38,364 nucleotides of DNA from Pleurocapsa sp. PCC 7319 (GCF_000332195.1 NZ_KB235916.1:37176-75539), one strand, 5' to 3'. Counted from the first letter of the stretch, positions 17,482 to 25,812 are shown. Notes: a model not told the origin generated them from the letters alone. Numbers and translations are program-made.

Positions 17482-18711
17482 ATGAACCCAATTGTAGTGT
17501 TTCAAGAGCATGGAGAAATACTTGCTTACTGGTGTGAGCGTCGATACCTTAAGGAAACTGTAATTTGTTTCGACAGACACCTTGATTTAAAAAAGATACC
17601 ATCTCAGCAGGTTTTACGTCTTCTAGCAGTAAAGAATGATCCATTAGCTATAAGGTCACTTAACCGCGACATTCCATTCCGTGATGATGATATGTTTGCA
17701 TATGGACTTGACAACTTTGTGTATGCAGCGATAACACTTAACTATATAAATCGATTCATCTGGGTGGTTCCCGAATTGCATTCAATATCTACAAGAGATT
17801 TAGCCATAATACTTTGGGATCAGTTATCTCTTATTCCTGATCACGGAAATGAAATTATTGAAACCTTCTGTAGAAGTAGTTTTTCTGCTAAAGCAAATAT
17901 CAAAAACGTTTCTATTGAAATTACCACTTTATCTCGACTTCCTTACATAACTAACATAAGTAATTCACATATAGATATAGATTTAGACTTTTTTTGTAAC
18001 CCCATTGGCGACTTAGAACATACCGCTGAAGACTTAGTTCAAACTCTTGTAAAAATGGGAGTACATAGACAAGTTGAATCAATTACTTATTCCATTTCTA
18101 GTGGTTTTCTGCCTTCGCAATATCGGTATTTAGCTGATGCTATTACTAATTTGCTAGACAGAAATATTGATTTGCGATCAATAGGACGCAAACATGCTTC
18201 TAGAAGCCTAGGGATAATTGCTACGGGCAAAAATATAGAGGACCAAATTTTGGATGAGTTATGGACTGATGAACTAAGAATACTTGGAGCTTCAGGCTGG
18301 TCTCTACGTGCATTGCTTGAGGCACGTATGGGTAAACTTTCTGCATCTACATCTTCATACTATACTGCTCGCTTAGCTGGTGATCGTGCGACTTGGGCTG
18401 CTTATGTGATTGGGATGGAATTCTTAAAGCGCGGTGATTATGCTACTGCTGAGTCTTGGTTTCAAGAAGCAAGTATAGAAATTATCGATACAATTCAGTC
18501 GCACGCATTAATTATGCATACCTTGTGCTTATGCCGTAGTAGAAAGATGGAAATTGCACTTAAGAGAGCTCGGGTATGTTTTCTGCGCATACCAATGTGT
18601 ATTCAAGCCTACAAACTTGGTGCTATCGCTGCAGAAAGTCTATGTGTTAAAGACTGTTCAGACTGGTGTCAAGCTCAAATCAAAAATCTTAAATTAATAT
18701 CGCAACAATGA
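17482..18711 (+). CDS. UPF0489-family peptide arginase (OspR-like) with C-terminal repeat domain
   Basis: A 409-residue protein. The N-terminal ~200 residues have the arginase/deacetylase-fold signature of UPF0489: QEHGEILAYW near residue 9, the metal-binding FDRHLDL near 30 (DxHxD), and HIDIDLDFFCNP near 163 (DxDxxxF). UPF0489 members such as OspR in cyanobacterial RiPP clusters hydrolyse peptidyl arginine to ornithine plus urea. The C-terminal ~180 residues (DELWTDELRIL, RGDYATAESWFQEA, MEIALKRARVCF) look like TPR helices, an extension that plain OspR-type enzymes appear to lack and that may bind the precursor. It begins 5 bases after the preceding gene and overlaps the next by ATGA. The start at 17482 replaces a TTG three codons upstream. 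Confidence 0.75.
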   Translation: MNPIVVFQEHGEILAYWCERRYLKETVICFDRHLDLKKIPSQQVLRLLAVKNDPLAIRSLNRDIPFRDDDMFAYGLDNFVYAAITLNYINRFIWVVPELHSISTRDLAIILWDQLSLIPDHGNEIIETFCRSSFSAKANIKNVSIEITTLSRLPYITNISNSHIDIDLDFFCNPIGDLEHTAEDLVQTLVKMGVHRQVESITYSISSGFLPSQYRYLADAITNLLDRNIDLRSIGRKHASRSLGIIATGKNIEDQILDELWTDELRILGASGWSLRALLEARMGKLSASTSSYYTARLAGDRATWAAYVIGMEFLKRGDYATAESWFQEASIEIIDTIQSHALIMHTLCLCRSRKMEIALKRARVCFLRIPMCIQAYKLGAIAAESLCVKDCSDWCQAQIKNLKLISQQ

Positions 18712-20909
18712 TTAATTTTTTTCTGAAAGATATTGACAGGGATCTTTTTTTTAATGAATTTTGGCGAAGAAAGCCGCTGTATATCTCCAATGGATTTAAA
18801 GAGTTCTGCACTCATCTGTATACAGAAAGTGAGCTTACTCATTTAGCGAATCTACTCGAAAAACGAAAACCTGGCTTTGTTCGCCATGATAGTGATCGTG
18901 CTACTTTTGCTCAGAATATAGATAGCGTCACTCCCAAGTTAGAAGAACTGGTCGCATGTATTGCCTCACACCTAGGTTGGCGTAATACATGGCTTGATGC
19001 ATCAATCATGAAAGACAACGCTAGCATTGGGTGCCATTATGACGATAGCGACAACTTTATCATGCAGCAGCAAGGTGTCAAAATATGGAAAATACATCCC
19101 CCTAATATAATCCCCGATAGAGAGTTGAAGCAACGTATGCTCGGAGATCCTACTGTTGGTAATATCTATATGCCTGATAATGCTCTAGAATTCGTTCTTA
19201 AACCTGGTGACATTCTTTACGTACCTATTTTTTGGCCGCATTGGGGAGTCTCTGCAGGATGTTCATCAAGCTTATCAGTCGTGTGCAATTCTAGCAATGC
19301 AATTCAGGAACTACTGCCACTGCTTATTCGAAATTTGATAGAAGTACCTTTATGGTGGCAACCTTTACCGTACTCATTAAGAACTAACTTTTCATCAAAT
19401 ACTAAAGAGGATCAGCAACAAATTTACAGTATTCTATCTAAGCTTTTAGAATCGCTAACTGACTCTTCTCTCCAAAAGAACCTTGTAAGTGAATATACGA
19501 ATGCTAGGCAGCTAAAAAATAAAAAAAACTATTATTCAAAAATGGTTATGAATGAAACTAATAATGTCATATTAGGACGAACATCTGAGTCTTCTTGCAA
19601 AGCTGAGATGACTTTCGATTTTGACAAGCTAAACAATATCTTTTCAAATAAATGCTCTGACATTAATCTTGGCGACTTGGTAATCCCTTCCGCAGATAGA
19701 AGTTCTAGTAATCGGCTCAAGCGCCTGACTTCTTTGCTTTATCTTAAACGACTCCTAACTACTTGTCATCGCTTGTACCTTGCATTACAAGATGAGGCTC
19801 ATGAGTGTTCCCTATTAAAACTAATAACTAATTTTCAATGCTTACCTGAGCATGTCATTCTTGATGAAGTTTTTAGGCCCGAAATAATATCTTGGATTAT
19901 CTATACTAATGAAGCTATTCAGTTTTCATATAAGCCTCAACTTGAACTTCTAGTTCGGCATCTTGGTTCATTTCTCTTATCTTCACTCTTAATGGAGAAT
20001 GCTTTAAAGCTAGGTGAAAGCTTAATAATATCGCCAACCACACGATGTTCACTTGAGCTGCGATCAATGGGATACCGTATCTCATTTACTAAAAATCTTC
20101 CTGAAAAACTTAAAGTGACACGAACCTTATCTGGTTTGGCAATAAACAATGCAGATGGACAGTTTATAGATGAGATAGAGTTACCTCTGAAATCTGAAGA
20201 AAGTAATTCAAGTTCTACAGTAGTTTACTGGAATAAAATTCCACATTTACTCAATGATGGACCTATCTTATTACAAAGGCATAATTGGTACGAAAACTTT
20301 TTCCCATCAGATTCAAAAAAACGAATTTGTCCAATTCACTTTGATATTTCTGATAGAGAGTTTGAATATTTTTCTGATTGCATGAGCGATGGAGCAAGAA
20401 TTATTTTTCAATATTTTCCCGATACTTGGAGTAGAATTACTGCATTTATTCAAGCAATTGCTCCTCTAAATTCGCAAGGAATGATGCCTCACAATGCTAG
20501 TATAGAAGGATTTCGAGGTTTAATTACATCCAGCCCACGACCATCTTATCTTGCGGCCCAAACTCTTTGCCATGAAACAGGGCACAACATATTTAGTTCA
20601 ATTTCTGATGTCTTCAAGCTTTTCAATAATGATATTTCCACAATGGCTTACTCACCTTTCGTTGAGGAAATGCGTCCTCTTAATACATTGGCACATGGAA
20701 TTTTTGCCTTTCTGCAAGATATACATCTATCTCTGCGCATCCGAGATCATATAGACCAGATAGATGAACTCTCAATTGAACGATACATTGAAAAAACAAG
20801 TAAGAAAGTTCAACAAGGTCTTAATAACTTGAAAAGAAAATCTAATTTAACTATTCATGGAGATCAAATGATTTCTGGTTTTGATGAAGCACTGTCAGTT
20901 ATTCAGTAA
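18708..20909 (+). CDS. Fusion of JmjC-like 2OG oxygenase and HExxH-type peptide modification domain
   Basis: A 733-residue protein with two probable oxygenase modules. Residues ~1-220 are a JmjC/cupin-4 ribosomal-oxygenase-like domain: FWRRKPLYI near 19, the iron triad start CHYDD near 108 (HxD), KIWKIHPP near 127, and VPIFWPHWGVS near 175 supplying the second His. Residues ~400-733 carry CHETGHNIF near 621 (HExxH) and then FVEEMRPLNTLAHGIFAFLQD. This matches the 'HExxH motif-containing putative peptide modification protein' family, some members of which are 2-oxoglutarate-dependent peptide beta-hydroxylases. I know of no described protein joining these two modules. The middle (~230-400) is helical and unassigned. 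ATGA overlap with the arginase gene shows coupled translation. It might hydroxylate two sites or act sequentially. Confidence 0.8.
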   Translation: MINFFLKDIDRDLFFNEFWRRKPLYISNGFKEFCTHLYTESELTHLANLLEKRKPGFVRHDSDRATFAQNIDSVTPKLEELVACIASHLGWRNTWLDASIMKDNASIGCHYDDSDNFIMQQQGVKIWKIHPPNIIPDRELKQRMLGDPTVGNIYMPDNALEFVLKPGDILYVPIFWPHWGVSAGCSSSLSVVCNSSNAIQELLPLLIRNLIEVPLWWQPLPYSLRTNFSSNTKEDQQQIYSILSKLLESLTDSSLQKNLVSEYTNARQLKNKKNYYSKMVMNETNNVILGRTSESSCKAEMTFDFDKLNNIFSNKCSDINLGDLVIPSADRSSSNRLKRLTSLLYLKRLLTTCHRLYLALQDEAHECSLLKLITNFQCLPEHVILDEVFRPEIISWIIYTNEAIQFSYKPQLELLVRHLGSFLLSSLLMENALKLGESLIISPTTRCSLELRSMGYRISFTKNLPEKLKVTRTLSGLAINNADGQFIDEIELPLKSEESNSSSTVVYWNKIPHLLNDGPILLQRHNWYENFFPSDSKKRICPIHFDISDREFEYFSDCMSDGARIIFQYFPDTWSRITAFIQAIAPLNSQGMMPHNASIEGFRGLITSSPRPSYLAAQTLCHETGHNIFSSISDVFKLFNNDISTMAYSPFVEEMRPLNTLAHGIFAFLQDIHLSLRIRDHIDQIDELSIERYIEKTSKKVQQGLNNLKRKSNLTIHGDQMISGFDEALSVIQ

Positions 20910-20918
20910 AAAAACGCG

Positions 20919-22046
20919 ATGGATGGTTTTTGGCAAAACACATTATATTATCATTCGAATGAAGGTTGTTTCTTTCAGATTCGAAAAGGTACTCACAGAA
21001 AGGTTGGTCTTAAAAGTTTCTCTGATCTCGAGCGTGACGCCAATAATGCTGTCTCAGATATAAGACTTCTTGTGAAAGACTCTAGGCCTTGGATAGAAAA
21101 ATTCTCGCTCGAGATAAGCTCAAGCTGTACACACAAAAACAATCCTAGAGGACAATTATATATTCGAAGCGATAATCATTTAGTCATTAACTTCATTGTA
21201 CGAGGCTCGGTAGCTCTCACTCCAGTACGTTGGCAATGTTCTGGGGAAAGCCTTCTAGAAAAACTAAATAGAGACTTTAAATCAAGTATACACTCAGAAA
21301 TACAAGCTGCAATATTAGGAACTCATCTCACTCAACGATTGAGATGTCCAGTAATCTTTGATCCTTGGCTAGCATGTCAGCTCATTCATGAGTGCATCGG
21401 ACATACTTCAGAAGCCGATAATTTTTTCTCATATGCATATCCAAAGGGTTTTGACCTTGGCTACACCTGGTGTTCTTACCCTATTAATGTCTTTGACGAT
21501 TCATCCCTACCGGAACATCGAGGCAGCTATACTTACGATGATGACGGAGAGTTATCTCGTTGTGCCAAGCTAGTCTCAGATGGTCAATGGACTGATCTTT
21601 TAGTTAGTTCAGAATATAAGAAAAAGTTGGGAATCCAAGCTGGACACGGAAGGCGTGTAGTTTATGCTCGACATTGCTTACCACGAATGTGTAACACATG
21701 GCTTCAATCTGGCAAAGAAACTTTACGAGAACTTATATCAACTGTAGACTACGGTCTCTTTTGTGGCGGAACATGGGGTGGAGGGTCATTGGGGACGAAT
21801 TTTATTTTACGCCCAGCCTATGGTATTTGGATAGAATCGGGAAAGCTTACGAATCGTTTCGTACGACGATTTGATATTTTAGGAAATAAATTCGAAACTA
21901 TCAGAAACATAATAGGAGTGTCAGATCATGTAAGTTGGTTTTCTCCAGTGTACGGATGTGACAAATTTGGGCAAAATAATCTGCCAGTTACCATGGGCTC
22001 TCCTCATATACTACTTGAGTCAGTTGACATTTCTCCCATACTATGA
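20919..22046 (+). CDS. TldD/PmbA-family metallopeptidase, probable leader peptidase
   Basis: A 375-residue protein with the TldD zinc motif HECIGHTSEADNF near residue 156 (HExxxH with a following Glu). Family-typical segments follow: HRGSYTYDDDGE (near 203), LISTVDYGLFCGGTWGG, NKFETIRNIIGVSDHV, and the C-terminal GSPHILLESVDISP. TldD/TldE proteases digest unfolded or modified peptides and remove leaders in microcin B17 and other RiPPs. This one is shorter than E. coli TldD (about 480 residues) and has no TldE partner in the window, so it may act as a homodimer. It starts 9 bases after the previous gene. Its last 43 bases overlap the acetyltransferase gene on the other strand. Confidence 0.85.
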   Translation: MDGFWQNTLYYHSNEGCFFQIRKGTHRKVGLKSFSDLERDANNAVSDIRLLVKDSRPWIEKFSLEISSSCTHKNNPRGQLYIRSDNHLVINFIVRGSVALTPVRWQCSGESLLEKLNRDFKSSIHSEIQAAILGTHLTQRLRCPVIFDPWLACQLIHECIGHTSEADNFFSYAYPKGFDLGYTWCSYPINVFDDSSLPEHRGSYTYDDDGELSRCAKLVSDGQWTDLLVSSEYKKKLGIQAGHGRRVVYARHCLPRMCNTWLQSGKETLRELISTVDYGLFCGGTWGGGSLGTNFILRPAYGIWIESGKLTNRFVRRFDILGNKFETIRNIIGVSDHVSWFSPVYGCDKFGQNNLPVTMGSPHILLESVDISPIL

Positions 22047-22639
22047 GCCTCTTCTAGAAAAAGTGCCATTAGACAGTCATCAACGTATTTACCTTCTTGA
22101 TTGCGTACAAAACACTTTCTGATTCCTTCTATTTCAAATCCTAAGCTATCATACAGGTGTCTTGCTCTCAAGTTATCGATTTGAACACCTAATTCAACAC
22201 GCACAATCTGAGGATTTTCAGTGTGCTTTGCCCAATCAAGAAGATACTCCATAAGCGCACGACCAATGCCAATGCCTTGCTTCAAAGGATGAACCCCAAT
22301 TGAAATACTAGCTACATGGCGAACATACTTGGGGATTAAGCGCTCTATTTGACAATATCCCACAACTTCCCCCTCATATTCTGATACAGCAAAACAAATA
22401 TTTCTCTCAGCATCTTCAGCTTCTAAGATTTCTTTAAGACGTTCACTATATTCTTCATCGGAATTTGGGATATCTTCAATACCTTGAACAACTCCGACAC
22501 CTGCATTAATGATCGCGAGTTCAGTATAGCGTAGAATCGCCGCATCTTCTATTGTAACTGGGCGAATTATTAGGCTGCTCCCATCTGATAAGTACTTGTG
22601 TCTTACTCTTGAATCCCGTAAAAAATTTCTTTCCGACAT
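22004..22639 (-). CDS. GNAT-family N-acetyltransferase (RimI-like)
   Basis: A 211-residue GNAT protein. IRPVTIEDAAILRYTE starts the domain near residue 25, the acetyl-CoA loop is QGIGIGRALMEYLLDWA near 125, and ARHLYDSLGFEIEGIRK is the classic C-terminal motif. It is convergent with the TldD gene and overlaps it by 43 bases. It may be a self-resistance or tailoring enzyme for the peptide product (for example acetylating ornithine or the N-terminus), or an unrelated neighbour. The opposite strand and lack of co-transcription argue for caution. Confidence 0.85.
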   Translation of the reverse strand: MSERNFLRDSRVRHKYLSDGSSLIIRPVTIEDAAILRYTELAIINAGVGVVQGIEDIPNSDEEYSERLKEILEAEDAERNICFAVSEYEGEVVGYCQIERLIPKYVRHVASISIGVHPLKQGIGIGRALMEYLLDWAKHTENPQIVRVELGVQIDNLRARHLYDSLGFEIEGIRKCFVRNQEGKYVDDCLMALFLEEAHSMGEMSTDSSSI

Positions 22640-22788
22640 TGGAATATTTATAATTCAATCTTAACGCTGATACTGCTTGGTTCGATTATCTTATCAACTT
22701 TCAAGAAACAAATTAAAGTTTGAAGATTCATCGGCAATGAGATGATTAAACTAGACCAATTCAACAAAATACCCAGGTTTGTTGCTCT

Positions 22789-23658
22789 ATGAATACTAAC
22801 GTCCTGACCCGCGCCCAAAGCGATCGCGAACTAGTTTTAATCTGGCTAGGGGACAAAAGTAGGACGACGAGGGTCAGCTACAGCAGCATTGTCACGGGGT
22901 TTTTCGACTTTATCAATAAACCCTTAGCTCAAGTTCAGATTGAAGATCTTCAGCTATGGCACAGACGACTCCAGTTAACCGACAAGCCCTCTACCGTTGC
23001 CAATAAAATTAGGGCGATTAAGTCTTTATTTAGCTATGGCGTTAAGGTCGGCTATTTAGAAATTAATGTCGGCAGCTATATTAAATGCCCCAGAGTCAAA
23101 GAAAAGTTAGCCCAACGGATTCTCTCTGAATCTGACTGTCTGAAACTGATTGAGGCCACTAAAAGTGAACACGATGGCCCTAACGAGCGGTACGCGGAGC
23201 GTAATCGCGCTATCTTGTCTCTGATGTATGGCTGTGGCTTAAGGGTATCGGAGGTATGCGCCTTAACCTGGGGCGATCTGCAAGCCCTAACAGATGGCGG
23301 TAAATGTACCGTGTTTGGTAAAGGAGGTGAAACCCGTGTGGTTTTAATTCCCTACTCTGTCTGGAAACTGATCGTGAAGCAACCCAAACTGATAGATGCA
23401 GTTTTTGTCTCCCGTACTGGTAAACCTTTAGAAAGAACGATTATCTATAAGATAGTTAAACAATGTGCTAAACGCGCTGGTGTATCGGGAAAAGCCTCCT
23501 GTCACTGGTTGAGACATTCCCATGCTTCCCATGCCATAGAAAGTGGTTGTAATTTAAGACTGCTACAGCAATCTCTGGGTCACAGTAAATTAGAAACCAC
23601 AGAACGCTATCTCCATATCAATCCCGATCGAGGTTCTAGTCAGTTTATTAATATCTAA
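22789..23658 (+). CDS. Tyrosine recombinase/integrase (XerC/D-like)
   Basis: A 289-residue site-specific recombinase with intact catalytic residues: R in GCGLRVSEV (near residue 150), K in VFGKGGETRVV, the HxxR box HWLRHSHASH near 243, LGHSKLETTERYLH with the second His and the catalytic Tyr near 269. It has an N-terminal SAM-like core-binding domain. It is probably the plasmid dimer-resolution or integration enzyme, given its place directly upstream of the partition region. Its RHRA region contains a GC-rich segment (GAGCGGTACGCGGAGCG around 23187) resembling the small repeats elsewhere in the window; the frame remains open. Confidence 0.92.
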   Translation: MNTNVLTRAQSDRELVLIWLGDKSRTTRVSYSSIVTGFFDFINKPLAQVQIEDLQLWHRRLQLTDKPSTVANKIRAIKSLFSYGVKVGYLEINVGSYIKCPRVKEKLAQRILSESDCLKLIEATKSEHDGPNERYAERNRAILSLMYGCGLRVSEVCALTWGDLQALTDGGKCTVFGKGGETRVVLIPYSVWKLIVKQPKLIDAVFVSRTGKPLERTIIYKIVKQCAKRAGVSGKASCHWLRHSHASHAIESGCNLRLLQQSLGHSKLETTERYLHINPDRGSSQFINI

Positions 23659-23665
23659 CTCTCAA

Positions 23666-23714
23666 CTATCAGTTAAAACTGACGTACTGTTAGCAGTAAA
23701 TCAAGATCAAATGA
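23666..23714 (+). repeat. 49-bp direct repeat, copy A
   Basis: It begins CTATCAGTTAAAACTGA and ends AATGA, and differs at 4 of 49 positions from copy B (24622-24670). It contains a TCAGTT-AA-AACTGA palindrome and a CTG-TTAG-CAG palindrome. In copy B the same sequence runs into the parA start codon. Here it is followed by an ATG-led frame (MRKIIQLVQKAII) that looks like a decayed parA start. It may be a partition operator or centromere site, or the scar of a duplication. Confidence 0.6.
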
Positions 23715-23818
23715 GGAAGATTATCCAATTAGTACAGAAAGCGATCATCTTTAGCTTAGACTCGATGCTGTGCAACCTTTATTATTTTTTGGCAGATTAT
23801 ATTCTGAGGGGAAAATTG

Positions 23819-24121
23819 TTAAGTAGAAGATTCAATTGGTACAAAATTAATCTCTACCTTATATCCAACAGCCTGGGCATATTCTTCGATAGTTGAGAGC
23901 TTTGGAGATGAGGGCGAATGAACATTTTCCAAACGAGAAATATTGCTCTTTTGTGTCTGTAGAATTTCTGCTAATTCCTCTTGAGTTAAACCTGCTGTTT
24001 TTCTTAGGGCAATAAGTTTCTTTCTGAGATCGTAAGCTAGGGTAAGAGCTTCGTATTTTTCTCCTACTTCACTATTGGCTAAAGCTTTTTCTTTAAATTT
24101 AGCAAATGTTGGACGTGTCAC
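23819..24121 (-). CDS. higA: HTH-type antitoxin, HigA-like
   Basis: A 100-residue protein with an XRE-type helix-turn-helix (LRKTAGLTQEELAEILQTQK, then SNISRLEN) in the middle and a short C-terminal tail. It follows the toxin gene with a 4-base ATGA-type overlap, the toxin-first order typical of HigBA. It should neutralise HigB and repress the module's promoter through the inverted repeats upstream (24450-24467). Confidence 0.88.
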   Translation of the reverse strand: MTRPTFAKFKEKALANSEVGEKYEALTLAYDLRKKLIALRKTAGLTQEELAEILQTQKSNISRLENVHSPSSPKLSTIEEYAQAVGYKVEINFVPIESST

Positions 24122-24441
24122 TTTTTTAACTCCTTCATACGTTTTTTTGCCAAGTCCAATTCTTTCTTTGGTGTTTTTTGCGACTTTTTAATAAAGGAAT
24201 GCAAAATGATAATTTCTCTTCCTTTGACCATACAGTAGAGAGAGCGACCAATACCTTCCTTACCTTTTGACCTTATTTCAAAAAGTCCTCCACCTATTGA
24301 AGCTGTGTATGGTTTACCAAGAGCCGGACCAAACTCTTCAATCATCTCCGCAATGTGCAAAAAATTAGCCAGGATGCCTGGTGGAAAGTCTAAGGTTGTT
24401 TGTTCCACTTTCTTGTTGTAGAAAGTAATTTGCCACTTCAT
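24118..24441 (-). CDS. higB: HigB-like RelE-superfamily toxin (Gp49 type)
   Basis: A 107-residue basic protein: EEFGPALGKPYTASIGGGLFEIRSKG, then GIGRSLYCMVKGREIIILHSFIKK, and a C-terminal KKELDLAKKRM helix. This is the phage-derived Gp49-like/HigB pattern, a ribosome-dependent mRNA interferase. It is the first gene of the module, with the antitoxin overlapping its 3' end. On a plasmid next to parA it most likely acts in post-segregational stabilisation. Confidence 0.88.
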   Translation of the reverse strand: MKWQITFYNKKVEQTTLDFPPGILANFLHIAEMIEEFGPALGKPYTASIGGGLFEIRSKGKEGIGRSLYCMVKGREIIILHSFIKKSQKTPKKELDLAKKRMKELKK

Positions 24442-24449
24442 CTTTTTAG

Positions 24450-24467
24450 GTTATCATATTTGATAAC
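24450..24467. promoter_or_regulatory. Probable HigA operator
   Basis: GTTATCA-TATT-TGATAAC is a perfect 7-bp inverted repeat 8 bases upstream of higB. A further half-site, TGATAACC, is at 24588-24595 on the parA side of the same gap. The position fits autoregulation, and the region also lies between the module and divergent parA. Confidence 0.6.
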
Positions 24468-24621
24468 TTTTCGACGATGCTGAGTTCAACTAAATAGTTT
24501 TTGGTGCAGAGAACAAGTTTTAGTTTTAACTATAAATCATTACATCATTATTTATAGATTTACAGACAATTGTATATCATTAAAAAATGATAACCTGACA
24601 TGTGTATTGACTTTAATACTA

Positions 24622-24670
24622 CTATCAGTTAAAACTGATGTGCTGTTAGCAGTAAATAAAGATCGAATGA
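24622..24670 (+). repeat. 49-bp direct repeat, copy B, overlapping the parA start
   Basis: The partner of 23666-23714. It contains TCAGTT-AA-AACTGA and CTG-TTAG-CAG and ends at the parA start codon (ATG at 24667). It probably carries the parA ribosome-binding and operator sequence; its RHH partner protein may bind the palindrome. Confidence 0.6.
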
Positions 24671-25308
24671 CGAAGGTAATAACTCTCTGTACCACCAAAG
24701 GAGGAACGAGTAAAACGTCATTAACTGCCAGTTTGCTTTCCTACTGGCATAGTAAAAAGAGGCGTGTTGCGGCGGTGGATGCCGATCCTAACTGTAATCT
24801 CACTCGCTGGCTTGATAAAGGTAGTCTTTCAGATCTTCGCCACGTAGCAGAAACCAATGAAGGGGAAATTATTGAAGCAGTGGAAAATATTTCCACAGAT
24901 CGAGATCTGGTCTTAGTAGATGTAGCGGGGTTTGGTAATCAATCAATGGTCTATGCCATAGGTATATCTTCCTTTGTGATCATACCTTGCCGACCCTCAG
25001 AAGATGATGTTTTAGAAGCACTTAAAACTAAACAGGTAGTAACTAATGCCGCTAAGTTAACCCGTCGGGAGATTCCTTATAAAGTGGTGTTAACTCAGGT
25101 AAAAGCTGGGACGCTAGTTATCAATCACACTCACAAACAGTTTCAAGCTTTCAATGTTCCTTTATTTGATACGGCGATCGCTAGTCGTACCATCTATCAA
25201 ACCTCTCGATTTAGTGGAGAAACACCCATTACCGCAGAACCACAAGGTAAGGCAGCTAAAGAAATTGCTGCATTAGCTAAAGAGATAGAAGTACAGTTAA
25301 GCTTATAG
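24667..25308 (+). CDS. parA: ParA-family partition ATPase
   Basis: A 213-residue P-loop ATPase: deviant Walker A TTKGGTSKTS near residue 9, VDADPN near 40, and VLVDVAGFG (Walker B region) near 80. It is a small ParA/ParF-type protein without an N-terminal DNA-binding domain. Plasmids with such ParAs pair them with a ribbon-helix-helix centromere-binding protein, which is the next gene. I use the ATG at 24667 because the longer frame from 24607 runs through the 49-bp repeat and lacks family similarity. Confidence 0.92.
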   Translation: MTKVITLCTTKGGTSKTSLTASLLSYWHSKKRRVAAVDADPNCNLTRWLDKGSLSDLRHVAETNEGEIIEAVENISTDRDLVLVDVAGFGNQSMVYAIGISSFVIIPCRPSEDDVLEALKTKQVVTNAAKLTRREIPYKVVLTQVKAGTLVINHTHKQFQAFNVPLFDTAIASRTIYQTSRFSGETPITAEPQGKAAKEIAALAKEIEVQLSL

Positions 25309-25362
25309 TCTTAAATACTTTTAACTATATGTAATGATAAAAGCATGTAAAAAGGTAATGAT

Positions 25363-25641
25363 ATGAGTAAAAAGAATAGTTTGGGAAATGTAGACGTAAC
25401 TGCGTTAGAAGGTTTAGCCTCCAGCTTCCCACCCACACAGCCATCAACCCTAAAATCAACCAAAGGTAAGCCAGAAAAGGACGTGACCATTACCCTGAGA
25501 ATTCCACCAAGGATAGCCAAGGACTTAAGAATTAAAGCTGCCACAGCCGACAAAACTCAGAGGGAGTTTATTTTGGAAGGATTAAAACTAATGGGAATTG
25601 ATGTCAAAGATGAAGATATTGCCGATCGCCGTAAGAGTTAG
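25363..25641 (+). CDS. Ribbon-helix-helix partner of ParA (ParB/ParG-like)
   Basis: A 92-residue protein. The N-terminal ~45 residues are flexible and Pro/Ser/Thr-rich. They are followed by a ribbon-helix-helix domain (VTITLRIPPRIAKDLRIKAA, then DKTQREFILEGLKLMGI). It is 54 bases downstream of parA in the same direction. By analogy with ParF/ParG systems it should bind the centromere and repress the operon. The family is diverse, so the role is inferred from context. Confidence 0.75.
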   Translation: MSKKNSLGNVDVTALEGLASSFPPTQPSTLKSTKGKPEKDVTITLRIPPRIAKDLRIKAATADKTQREFILEGLKLMGIDVKDEDIADRRKS

Positions 25642-25812
25642 TTATACAGCAATATCTTGCGTGATGGCTTTAGCAGTGCGACCGCATCACACCAAATGAT
25701 TTAATATTTGACTCATTTTTCTATTTGACTCACTTCTCCTAGGTAGTCAAAGGTAATTGATAACATAGAAATAGAGTATTTGGTAATTTCTAATTGAGAA
25801 TAATCAGAAGCA

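Noticed and set aside
23711-23896. 61-residue plus-strand open frame after the 49-bp repeat copy A
   Set aside because: The start resembles a ParA start (MRKIIQ), but the rest is unrelated and overlaps the HigA 3' end; treated as decayed leader sequence.
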